This document shows, one piece after another, positions 1 to 6,276 of a stretch of 23,715 bases of DNA. The stretch lies in NCBI GenBank assembly GCA_046498385.1, contig JAWOAU010000026.1, positions 1 through 23,715 on the forward strand. The letters are read 5' to 3'. The notes beneath the pieces were generated by a model. The model searched no databases and was not told where the DNA came from. It saw only the letters and a list, made by a program, of their open reading frames with translations. A program made the position numbers and the translations under genes. The first letter of the stretch is position 1; each line of letters opens with the position of its first letter. Origin of the DNA: Halarchaeoplasma sp046498385 (GTDB lineage: Archaea > Thermoplasmatota > Thermoplasmata > Halarchaeoplasmatales > Halarchaeoplasmataceae).

Positions 1-226
1 CCCTTTCGAAATACCTAATCACAGCCCTTGATATTCCGAAAAACCTAACACCTGCTGTGACAACGAAAAGATCTACAATCAGAGGACGCTGGGCAGCCCG
101 TGAAATAAGATAACCCGAAGTGCTCATAAGTCCCATGCCCGCCAAAATAGTACAGACAGCCAGTATCAATGCCCCGGCAAACTGCAGTTTATGTGCTGAT
201 ATGTAGTTTACTAATTTACCTGTCAT
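1..226 (-). CDS. cydC: CydC-type ABC exporter subunit, N-terminal fragment (cut by window edge)
   Basis: Only the first 75 codons are present; the gene runs off the left edge. Translating the minus strand from ATG at 226 gives MTGKLVNYISAHKL, then a first membrane helix (about residues 17-35) and the segment GLMSTSGYLISRAAQRP followed by GVRFFGISRAVIRYFER. These two segments are highly characteristic of the CydC half of the heterodimeric CydDC exporter, which exports thiols (glutathione, cysteine) and is needed for cytochrome bd assembly in bacteria. The ATPase domain and any cydD or cydAB genes would lie outside the window. The frame stays open upstream of ATG 226 and no strong ribosome site is visible, so the exact start is uncertain. 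The gene diverges from the ECF transporter genes. Confidence 0.8.
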   Translation of the reverse strand, partial: MTGKLVNYISAHKLQFAGALILAVCTILAGMGLMSTSGYLISRAAQRPLIVDLFVVTAGVRFFGISRAVIRYFER

Positions 227-360
227 GATTGTCTTTTTGAGGCAGATTCCCTCATTGTCGATAAATATCCTGCATAAATACCGTTTTGACTGATCAATTC
301 TGAATGTTTTTATGATAGTGGCAAATGAATACGATGGCGCGTACTGGGTAAAGGATGTTT

Positions 361-1866
361 ATGAGATACGAATCGAGTAAAACCATGATCGAGGTGGAGA
401 ATTTATCGGTAAGATACCCAAGCAGGGACGAGTATTCTATCCGGAACATATCTTTCTCTGTAAGAAAGGGTGAGTTCATATGGTTATCTGGAGACAGTGC
501 TTCCGGTAAATCGACTTTGATGAACTGCCTGTGTGGTTTCATACCGCAGATAATCCCGGCTGAAGTTGAAGGCACCATTAAGTTGAACGGTCGGGGAGGC
601 ATGAACACTCTTCAGCTGGCACGGCAGATAAGCATGGTACATCAGGACCCTGAATCTCAGTTTTGTACTGAGCACGTGGAGGATGAGATAGCTTTTGGGC
701 TTGAGAATAGATGCATCTCCAGGAGAAAGATAAGTAAAAGGATCAAAACCACGTTGAGGGACCTTAACTGCAGTGAACTCCGCCATCGAAAATTATCTAC
801 CCTTTCAGGCGGTGAAAAACAGAAGATAGCTATTGCATCGATGTTGGTGTTAAATCCAAGGGTATTGATATTAGACGAGCCTACTTCAAACCTTGATCCT
901 GAATCCATGGAAGAGGTGCTGAGAGCTATAGAGGAGGTACGTAGGAAGAGCAAATCCCTCTCGTTGATACTTGCCGAGCATAGGGTAAAGAGGTTGGTGG
1001 ATTATGTAGATAGGGTGATCAGGTTAGAGAGCGGTGAACTCACGGAAGATTTTCACAGCTTTCAGGAGCTAACACCCCAAGAAAAAGAAAAACTATCGGA
1101 TTATTCATATCCGGACTATAAAAGAGGAACAAAAGAAAAAGGGCGCTCCGTATTAAAAATAGATAAACTTGATTATACAATAAACGGTACGGAGGTACTA
1201 GATAACATAAATTTAGATGTCAAACAGGGTGAAATAATCGCTCTTATGGGCAAAAACGGTTCCGGGAAAACTACGTTGATCAAGCATATTTCAGGTCTCA
1301 TAGAAGTACAGAAGGGCGATATCAAAGTATTTCAAGTAAATATGAATGATTCTAACAGAATCCCTCCATGGAAACTCGGTAAAAAAATCGGATATGTTTT
1401 TCAAAATCCCAACCACCAGTTATTCGAGAATACAGTAAAAGGCGAGATGATGTTCGCACCGATCAACTTTTCAAGAGGCCTCAAGAACACCGAGAAACGG
1501 CTCAAAGATATAACCAAGGAACCGTGTGTGGAGGAAACGACACATCCCCACAACCTGAGCTTCGGTCAAAAAAGGAGGTTGAACGTGTACTCCTCGTCAC
1601 TACATGGACCAGAGGTAATGATCATCGACGAACCTTTTTCAGGCCAGGACCACAAAAACGCTCTTTTGATGGCGGAGATTATGGACTCATTTTGGAGGTG
1701 TGGAAAAACACTGATAATCGTCACCCATGATAGCGAATTTGCTGATAAATTCTGCACTAGGACCGTTGTGATGAGAGATGGTAAGGTAGTTTATGATGGG
1801 GTGCCTGATAAAGCAAAACACCCGGAGGTGAAAATAGATGCAAAATCAAATCAACCCGGTAGCTAA
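361..1866 (+). CDS. ECF transporter energy-coupling ATPase with two fused ABC domains
   Basis: About 501 residues holding two complete ABC ATPase domains, as in fused EcfA1-EcfA2/CbiO proteins that energise vitamin or metal uptake at the inner face of the membrane. Domain 1 (about residues 9-230) has Walker A GDSASGKST, signature LSGGEKQK, Walker B VLILDEPTSNLDP and a switch histidine in AEHR. Domain 2 (about 265-490) has Walker A GKNGSGKTT, signature LSFGQKRR, Walker B VMIIDEPFSGQD and VTHDSEF. Start: ATG 361 is preceded by AAAGG at a normal distance; ATG 355 abuts the AAAGG, and ATG 385 (MIEVENLS) would also leave domain 1 intact. The stop overlaps the ecfT start by 29 bp, so the two are translationally coupled. 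The substrate cannot be told because no S component is present. Confidence 0.92.
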   Translation: MRYESSKTMIEVENLSVRYPSRDEYSIRNISFSVRKGEFIWLSGDSASGKSTLMNCLCGFIPQIIPAEVEGTIKLNGRGGMNTLQLARQISMVHQDPESQFCTEHVEDEIAFGLENRCISRRKISKRIKTTLRDLNCSELRHRKLSTLSGGEKQKIAIASMLVLNPRVLILDEPTSNLDPESMEEVLRAIEEVRRKSKSLSLILAEHRVKRLVDYVDRVIRLESGELTEDFHSFQELTPQEKEKLSDYSYPDYKRGTKEKGRSVLKIDKLDYTINGTEVLDNINLDVKQGEIIALMGKNGSGKTTLIKHISGLIEVQKGDIKVFQVNMNDSNRIPPWKLGKKIGYVFQNPNHQLFENTVKGEMMFAPINFSRGLKNTEKRLKDITKEPCVEETTHPHNLSFGQKRRLNVYSSSLHGPEVMIIDEPFSGQDHKNALLMAEIMDSFWRCGKTLIIVTHDSEFADKFCTRTVVMRDGKVVYDGVPDKAKHPEVKIDAKSNQPGS

Positions 1867-2557
1867 GCTGTTTGCTCTTGTCTTAGGCGCAGGCATGGTT
1901 TTTTTGGTTGATTCAGTGTGGATTTTATTGTGTTTTGTGTTGTTATTGGTGCTGTTGAAGTTGATATACGGAATAAAAGGACGTTTTGGTAGGAGCATAT
2001 TGGCACTTGTTGCAGCCATACTCTTCGCACAGATCGTATTCGTACCGGAGGGAGAACCGTTGGCGAATCTATGGCTCTTCGAAATCACGAGAGGTAGTGT
2101 GGTAAACGGTTTTCTGATATCCGGTAGATTTTTCTCTCTTATCACAATATCATGGATATTCGTGGGCACCACCGAACCCAGGGACCTGTCTTCTGGGTTG
2201 GCTAACATCGGGGTGCCGTACCGCTACAGTTTTCTACTGATACTAGCTATGAGATTCGCACCCATATTCCAATTTGAACTATCAAATGTCCAGCAGGCCC
2301 AGACGATAAGAGGATTGAAAATAGATAAAAACATAAATGGATTGATAAGCTCGGTAAGGTACACAACTATGCCACTGTTGTTTTCTGCGATGTCAAAGGT
2401 GAATACACTGTCCTCATCCATGGAGGGCAGGGGGTTCGGTATGTACAGAAAGAAAACATTTTTACACCCCGTCAGATTTACTTTTTGGGACTTTGCCTTT
2501 GTGGTCACCCTGTTAATATTCAGTTCTGAAATATATTATTTAACCCTTCTTCTTTGA
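1838..2557 (+). CDS. ecfT: ECF transporter transmembrane coupling protein EcfT (CbiQ family)
   Basis: A 239-residue membrane protein with several hydrophobic helices (about residues 7-45, 53-70, 90-115, 130-150 and 215-238). Two short basic motifs of the family are visible in the cytoplasmic coupling region: AQTIRGLK (about residue 152) and SSMEGRGFG (about residue 195), matching the two Ala-Arg-Gly-type elements of EcfT that sit in grooves of the two ATPases. The start ATG 1838 follows GGAGGTG and lies inside the end of the ATPase gene, so the pair form an operon. The 3' end overlaps the convergent kinase-like gene by 38 bp. Function is high-affinity uptake of a vitamin or metal, with the S subunit encoded elsewhere; shared (group II) use of this module is inference. 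Confidence 0.9.
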   Translation: MQNQINPVAKLFALVLGAGMVFLVDSVWILLCFVLLLVLLKLIYGIKGRFGRSILALVAAILFAQIVFVPEGEPLANLWLFEITRGSVVNGFLISGRFFSLITISWIFVGTTEPRDLSSGLANIGVPYRYSFLLILAMRFAPIFQFELSNVQQAQTIRGLKIDKNINGLISSVRYTTMPLLFSAMSKVNTLSSSMEGRGFGMYRKKTFLHPVRFTFWDFAFVVTLLIFSSEIYYLTLLL

Positions 2558-3206
2558 TTTTCTCGGACCACCTTTTCATTTTCTTACCTGTAGAACCGTA
2601 CTTTGAGTAATGACGCATTGACCCCACCACACTTGCGGTTACGTCCCTCCTACTTAGATCGCTGTTGAAAAAGTATTCGTCTATAAAGTATTCTGCAAAG
2701 GTGAAGTTCTCTTTTGTAAATGAAGGTTCCATCCTGAGAATAGATGTACACATATCTCCTATATCTCGTAGATAGTCCCCACCAGATTCTTCGAAATCGA
2801 TTCCGTATATACGTGAATCACACTGTATAAAATTGGCCAGTATACAGTCCCCTCTGCTTTTCTTGTAATTAAACGAGCGGTGAAAATGATCCAGCCAAGC
2901 GGCGATCTGAGATAGCATTCTCTTTATCTTTTCTTTCCCCTCTGAATCAAATAAGATTTTACAGTTTGAACCGGGGATGTACTCCAGTATCAAAGTATCT
3001 TTTTTCCTTTCAATGACTACCGGAGCACCGATCTCAATTTTAGAGCATTCATTCAAAATAGTTTCTTCCACCAGGAGGCCATGGATGAATTCCTCGCTGT
3101 ATTTTTTAATGATATAATACTCTCCCTTGCATTCAACTCTGTGTACGGTGTTCTTTTTACTGCCGTATGTATCAATGATTTTACAATTATAGGGCTCCGA
3201 TTTCAT
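2520..3206 (-). CDS. Kinase-fold protein (aminoglycoside phosphotransferase / Kdo-kinase-like)
   Basis: 228 residues with the sparse signature of a small APH/RIO-like kinase. YYIIKKYSEEF (about residue 27) fits the ATP-contacting lysine strand; LILEYIPGSN (about 73) fits the hinge; RGDCILANF (about 117) fits the catalytic loop (normally HGD then Asn five residues on); and GIDFEES (about 135) fits the metal-binding DFE/DFG element. The catalytic-loop histidine is replaced by Arg. Whether it phosphorylates a small molecule, lipid headgroup or protein cannot be told. It runs opposite to the ECF genes with a 38 bp tail-to-tail overlap and diverges from the seven-gene operon. A TATA-like TATTTAACA on the minus strand lies between 3207 and 3302. 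Confidence 0.65.
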   Translation of the reverse strand: MKSEPYNCKIIDTYGSKKNTVHRVECKGEYYIIKKYSEEFIHGLLVEETILNECSKIEIGAPVVIERKKDTLILEYIPGSNCKILFDSEGKEKIKRMLSQIAAWLDHFHRSFNYKKSRGDCILANFIQCDSRIYGIDFEESGGDYLRDIGDMCTSILRMEPSFTKENFTFAEYFIDEYFFNSDLSRRDVTASVVGSMRHYSKYGSTGKKMKRWSEKIKEEGLNNIFQN

Positions 3207-3302
3207 AGATTAGCATAGACAACGAGGTATTTGTATGTTCACGCATTTTGTTCCATTAATGTTAAATACACATTAAATCATAGGCATCTATAGGTGTAAA
3301 TT
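3207..3302. promoter_or_regulatory. Divergent promoter region of kinase-like gene and seven-gene operon
   Basis: A 96 bp AT-rich spacer between divergent genes. On the plus strand, GTTAAATACA (about 3261-3270) and CATTAAATCA (about 3271-3280) are TATA-like. TAGGTGTAAATT directly before ATG 3303 carries a GGTG ribosome site. The same AT-rich stretch read on the minus strand gives TATTTAACA, suitable for the kinase-like gene. Transcript starts are not known, so the exact boxes are inference. Confidence 0.45.
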
Positions 3303-3599
3303 ATGGGAGAAGACCCGAACGTAGGCATCACAGAGAGAGTTAAGGGCTATTTCAGAACGAAGGCTATACTTCCCTCTGATAAGGTTGACCAATTCATCAC
3401 GGGCCACCTTCCCGAGTATGTGGAAGAGTACAAACTAGCTCGACGTTCCGACCTACAAGGAGTTGATAAAAAGGTAGAAGGATTCCTTGAGGAAGTGAAT
3501 GATATGCAGGCGTGGAAAAAAGATACAGAAAAACGTTTGGATGACACAAGATATAAAATCAAAAGACTGGAAAGGATGTACGGATCAAAGGAGGACTAG
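3303..3599 (+). CDS. Small soluble coiled-coil protein, first of three paralogues (unknown function)
   Basis: 98 residues, charged, with no membrane segment. I do not recognise a named family. Residues about 28-50 read VDQFITGHLPEYVEEYK then LARRSDL, followed by a heptad-rich helix to about residue 93. The block HLPEYVEEYKLARRSDL lines up without gaps with residues 41-63 of the protein at 4377-4706 (HFDEYIQEYDLVRELDL) and more loosely with the protein at 3603-3950 (YFDEIVENWDLVDKDK). In all three a coiled coil follows at the same distance. It is the first gene of the operon, has its own upstream promoter region, and ends 3 bp before the next gene. Scaffold or oligomerisation role is inference. 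Confidence 0.8.
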   Translation: MGEDPNVGITERVKGYFRTKAILPSDKVDQFITGHLPEYVEEYKLARRSDLQGVDKKVEGFLEEVNDMQAWKKDTEKRLDDTRYKIKRLERMYGSKED

Positions 3600-3602
3600 A
3601 TT

Positions 3603-3950
3603 ATGGCCGAAGTTATTGTTGGATTGATAATATTCGTCATCATACTTATCACGCTCTATATATACTTTAGACACCGTGCTAGGAGCCAAGCTCTTGAAAA
3701 AATGTACGGCCATGTTCCTAGTCATGCGGAGCTTTATTTTGAGGAGTATTTCGATGAAATAGTGGAGAATTGGGACTTGGTGGATAAAGATAAAGCACAG
3801 GAATGGGCTGGAAATATGGATAAAAGATTAAACGAGATATCTTCGCAAATCTCATCGCTCAAAAAGAGAAAAGATAGGATCGATAATGATTTAGATGGTA
3901 TAGAGGAAAGGATCGAATTTATTGAGAGCTCATGGAAAAACAAGGTGTGA
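3603..3950 (+). CDS. Membrane-anchored coiled-coil protein, second paralogue (unknown function)
   Basis: 115 residues. A single hydrophobic helix at residues 3-22 (VIVGLIIFVIILITLYIYF) is followed by basic RHRARSQ, so the bulk of the protein should be cytoplasmic with the N-terminus outside. After it comes AELYFEEYFDEIVENWDLV, the membrane-anchored version of the motif block shared with the proteins at 3303-3599 and 4377-4706, and then a heptad-rich helix to the C-terminus. The start ATG 3603 follows GGAGGACTAGATT, a good ribosome site overlapping the end of the preceding gene. Only 4 bp separate its stop from the next start. No known family recognised. Confidence 0.8.
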   Translation: MAEVIVGLIIFVIILITLYIYFRHRARSQALEKMYGHVPSHAELYFEEYFDEIVENWDLVDKDKAQEWAGNMDKRLNEISSQISSLKKRKDRIDNDLDGIEERIEFIESSWKNKV

Positions 3951-3954
3951 TAAA

Positions 3955-4377
3955 ATGTGGTTAGTAGCGACAATTATTTCTGATAATTTCATGAACATCT
4001 TTTACGTCATTGCCATTATAATCATCCTATACATAGTTGGCAGGGTTGTGATGACCCACGAAAAAGAGAAGATGCGGTTGAAAAGTGCGGACCTGCGTTT
4101 AAAGGCCAAGAAGATGGATATGCTTGAGAAAGAGCAATATATAAAGGGGTTAAAGGAAGCCTCCATGGTTCTTAAAGATGACGAAAAAACCAGGATAGAC
4201 GAGATTGAGAGAGATAAAGCGATCCTTTCAAGGCGGAGCCTCGCCTTGATGGATGAGATAGAACAGAGGATGCAAAGATTGGAAAGGGGTGCGGATAATG
4301 CCAAACTTCTTAAAACCTTGAAAGAGATTAATGAAACAGAAGATGAATTGTTTGGAAAAGAAGGGGGTAAAAAATAA
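3955..4377 (+). CDS. Membrane-anchored coiled-coil protein (unknown function)
   Basis: 140 residues from ATG 3955, chosen because GGTGTGATAAA precedes it; an upstream ATG at 3922 would overlap the previous gene by 29 bp and lacks a site. One hydrophobic helix at about residues 12-31 (MNIFYVIAIIIILYIVGRVV) is followed by a long charged helix rich in Lys, Glu and Leu with heptad spacing. It lacks the EYxxEYxL block of its neighbours, so I do not count it as a paralogue. Its stop overlaps the next start by one base (TAATG), which suggests coupled translation. Likely a partner of the other coiled-coil proteins in the same operon (inference). Confidence 0.75.
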   Translation: MWLVATIISDNFMNIFYVIAIIIILYIVGRVVMTHEKEKMRLKSADLRLKAKKMDMLEKEQYIKGLKEASMVLKDDEKTRIDEIERDKAILSRRSLALMDEIEQRMQRLERGADNAKLLKTLKEINETEDELFGKEGGKK

Positions 4378-4706
4378 TGGAAGAATATGCCGAGGGATAT
4401 GAAAAAAAGAAAGAAAGTATACTGGACAGCATCCAGGACTTACTATTCCCTGGAGAAATGGAGATCGAAGGAACGGGATACGAACGCAGCGTTTTGGATA
4501 GACGAATAGAAAAGTACCTAGACAAACACTTTGACGAATACATCCAGGAGTACGATTTGGTAAGGGAATTGGACCTAGAGGTATACGAAGAGAAATACAT
4601 TGAGATTGTAGACGGTATTGAGGAAATAAAGGAATTTCAGAAGGATGTTGACTCACAGGTATCGGAATTTAAAAGACGTTTGGCCAGTATGGAAAAGATG
4701 TTATAG
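4377..4706 (+). CDS. Small soluble acidic coiled-coil protein, third paralogue (unknown function)
   Basis: 109 residues, strongly acidic, no membrane segment. An N-terminal amphipathic stretch with LLFPGEMEIEG (about residues 22-32) precedes IEKYLDKHFDEYIQEYDLV then RELDLEVYEEKY, the clearest copy of the motif block shared with 3303-3599 and 3603-3950. A coiled coil follows to the C-terminus (RRLASMEKML). The ribosome site is GAAGGGGGT about 10 bp before ATG 4377, and the start overlaps the previous stop. Its best match in the window is the first protein of the operon: His, Glu-Tyr, Glu-Tyr, Leu, Arg and Asp-Leu are identical in register. Confidence 0.8.
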   Translation: MEEYAEGYEKKKESILDSIQDLLFPGEMEIEGTGYERSVLDRRIEKYLDKHFDEYIQEYDLVRELDLEVYEEKYIEIVDGIEEIKEFQKDVDSQVSEFKRRLASMEKML

Positions 4707-4717
4707 GTGGTGTTAAT

Positions 4718-5050
4718 CTGGGCAACAGAGCAAGGCTGAAAAAAGTAATCAACAGCTACGTATTGGCACAGGAGGACGACCACTACAAACGCTTAAAACT
4801 GCTGCAGCGATACCTTAAAGTCAGAGGTATAGCCGACCTCAGTCTTGACGAACTTAAAGTGTATATCAGAAAAATGAATAGGACTTCTGATAGAAAGAGT
4901 AGGCTAATTACCATGGAAGCACTGCTTTTTACAAAGGAGCGAACACCAAAAGAGAACCGTTTTGGCTCCCCGTTTTGTAAGAAATGTTACATGTATAAAG
5001 ATTATGAAAAAGAATGCCCCTACTGCGGGAGCCTTGAATTGACGCGTTGA
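4718..5050 (+). CDS. Zinc-ribbon protein, probable CTG start (unknown function)
   Basis: About 110 residues. The C-terminal half has two CxxC knuckles, FCKKCYMYKDYEKECPYCG, typical of a treble-clef or zinc-ribbon fold. The N-terminal half is a charged helical region (KRLKLLQRYLKVRGIADL then SLDELKVYIRKMN). The first usual start codon is TTG 4763, but coding character (GNRARLKKVINSYV) extends upstream to a CTG at 4718. That CTG lies five bases after GGTGGTG, whereas TTG 4763 has no ribosome site, so CTG 4718 is preferred. With TTG 4763 the protein would be 95 residues. The stop lies 8 bp before the next start. It could be a nucleic-acid or protein-binding adaptor; there is no direct evidence for either. 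Confidence 0.7.
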   Translation: MGNRARLKKVINSYVLAQEDDHYKRLKLLQRYLKVRGIADLSLDELKVYIRKMNRTSDRKSRLITMEALLFTKERTPKENRFGSPFCKKCYMYKDYEKECPYCGSLELTR

Positions 5051-5058
5051 GTGATAAT

Positions 5059-5535
5059 ATGGACACGATACTGTATTCAGATATAATCCGAAAACCTGTG
5101 GAGTTGCCGAATAAAAAGGCGAAGTCAAAGCTGGTAGAGATAGTTGCTTACCAGGGTGAAAGACATTGGTATGCCGAAGAGGTAATGATTGAATCCGGGT
5201 TCATAGACAAAGAGGGTGCTTATTATCCCGTATCCGCCGTTAAAGATATAGGTGGAGATGGGGCAATACTGTTAAAACCAAAAAGGCCTGGAAAGTTCGA
5301 TCCTAAAAAAACTGATTCATTCATTCTTTCGACATTGTTAAAGAAAATGGTAGTGGATAACTCCGGAGAAGAACTCGGACGGGTCTATGATTTTGAAATA
5401 TACATCGGCAGAACTCCCTGGATTGTTTGGAAAATAATGGTCAATCCTACCGGCCTCAAGCCGACCAAGAAAAGACTGAGGGTCCCCTCGGATAATGTAT
5501 CGGAGATGACCGCCAACAAGATAATTCTAAAATAG
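5059..5535 (+). CDS. PRC-barrel domain protein, probably two tandem PRC-like barrels
   Basis: 158 residues from ATG 5059 (GAGTGATAAT precedes it). The C-terminal half (about 92-158) fits a PRC barrel: LLKKMVVDNSGEELGRVYDF, then a strand pair around TPWIVWKIMVN, then LRVPSDNVSEM and a final short strand. The N-terminal half (about 5-80) looks like a second, more divergent copy ending in YYPVSAVKDIGGDGAILLK, the usual PRC closing pattern. PRC barrels are small beta-barrel protein-interaction modules (RimM, photosynthetic reaction centre H subunit). In haloarchaea PRC-barrel proteins CdpB1 and CdpB2 act in cell division with SepF. Membership of this operon of membrane-anchored coiled-coil proteins suggests a scaffold role (inference). 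Confidence 0.75.
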   Translation: MDTILYSDIIRKPVELPNKKAKSKLVEIVAYQGERHWYAEEVMIESGFIDKEGAYYPVSAVKDIGGDGAILLKPKRPGKFDPKKTDSFILSTLLKKMVVDNSGEELGRVYDFEIYIGRTPWIVWKIMVNPTGLKPTKKRLRVPSDNVSEMTANKIILK

Positions 5536-5543
5536 ATGAGAAC

Positions 5544-5762
5544 ATGAATCAATGGATTATTTTTCTAGGGTTAATAATCGTTTTCTTCGCCATCATGGTT
5601 TTCTTTTACCTCCGAAAGAAGGATATAAAAAAGAAAGAAGTGTCAAAGGGGGATGACGAAGTTACACAGATGACACATGAAATAAGGTATAGGTTGCACG
5701 AAGTAAGGTACAAGAGGCCAAGGCAAATAAAGATAAACCTTGAGGAAAAAAACAGGATATGA
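5544..5762 (+). CDS. Small single-span membrane protein with basic tail (unknown function)
   Basis: 72 residues. One hydrophobic helix at residues 4-22 (WIIFLGLIIVFFAIMVFFY) is followed by LRKKDIKKKE, predicting a cytoplasmic C-terminal tail. The tail is basic and has a near repeat, EIRYRLHEVRYKRPRQ. It lies 8 bp after the PRC-barrel gene with GATGAGAAC before the ATG, so it is probably the last gene of the seven-gene operon. The following 222 bp have no further gene in this direction until 5985. No family recognised. Confidence 0.7.
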   Translation: MNQWIIFLGLIIVFFAIMVFFYLRKKDIKKKEVSKGDDEVTQMTHEIRYRLHEVRYKRPRQIKINLEEKNRI

Positions 5763-5928
5763 TTTGTCAGTTTCGTCATATCTATGTCTGACGGATAGGA
5801 GGGACGAGAAGTTTTTCAGTGGACATCTTTAAAATAGTTCCAGCTTCCCAGGTAGTTGTACTTCACTGCCTTTTCATCCTAGGATATCTAATATCAATAA
5901 CGTCTTGAAGGGCTCAAAGAGGGCGGAA

Positions 5929-5977
5929 ATTTTAAATTGGATGGTATCGATTACTATAATGTCAGACAATGAAGAGG
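5929..5977 (+). promoter_or_regulatory. Likely promoter and ribosome site of the cysteine-rich protein gene
   Basis: In the 222 bp gap after the operon, ATTTTAAATTGG (about 5929-5940) is a TATA-like box about 50 bp before ATG 5985. AGAGGAT (about 5971-5977) is the ribosome site. The rest of the gap (5763-5928) shows nothing convincing: one weak 5 bp inverted repeat, GTCAG at 5766 with CTGAC at 5788. Confidence 0.45.
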
Positions 5978-5984
5978 ATTAACC

Positions 5985-6275
5985 ATGTGTAAGTACCTAT
6001 ATGGAACGGATAAATATGAAGGGGGAAGGTGTGCTCATCCCAGCAATCTTTCCATAGCTTGTGTGGGAGAAGATTCTTGCAGATTGATGAGCAGTGATGT
6101 GGATATGCTGGAAGTAGATGAAAAGGAATATACGGATAATACAGGCGAGAACTGTCCCAACACGACCTGTGGTATCTACTGTCAAAAATATCAACGATTC
6201 TATTGTGCAGGTGAGGAAAACTGTCAGACAGAAGACGAATACAAAAAGCACATGAATATGTACAGCGGTCTGTGA
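5985..6275 (+). CDS. Cysteine-rich small protein with duplicated CxGExxC motif (probable metal binding)
   Basis: 96 residues with nine cysteines at positions 2, 16, 26, 32, 57, 62, 66, 74 and 80. It appears to be an internal duplication: the first half ends in CVGEDSC (26-32) and the second in CAGEENC (74-80), each preceded by further cysteines (CGIYCQKYQRFYC in the second). Such spacing suggests zinc or iron-sulfur binding. There is no signal peptide or membrane segment, so it is probably cytoplasmic. It has its own TATA-like box and an AGAGGAT ribosome site. It ends 1 bp before the stop of the convergent GPN GTPase gene. I recognise no named family. Confidence 0.75.
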   Translation: MCKYLYGTDKYEGGRCAHPSNLSIACVGEDSCRLMSSDVDMLEVDEKEYTDNTGENCPNTTCGIYCQKYQRFYCAGEENCQTEDEYKKHMNMYSGL

Positions 6276-6276
6276 A

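Noticed and set aside
1524..1730. Plus-strand alternative frame inside the ECF ATPase gene
   Set aside because: The intact second ABC domain, with signature and Walker B motifs, occupies this stretch in another frame.
4228..4656. Minus-strand frame of 142 codons inside the seven-gene operon
   Set aside because: It is antisense to two well-supported coding genes and has no initiation signals.
5763..5928. Short minus-strand frame (MSTEKLLVPPIRQT) and a weak GTCAG/CTGAC repeat after the operon
   Set aside because: Fourteen codons without a ribosome site and a 5 bp stem are within chance expectation.
5961..5968. GTCAGACA before two different genes (about 5961 and about 13520)
   Set aside because: An 8 bp match in a 23.7 kb window can arise by chance, and the two genes share no other signals.
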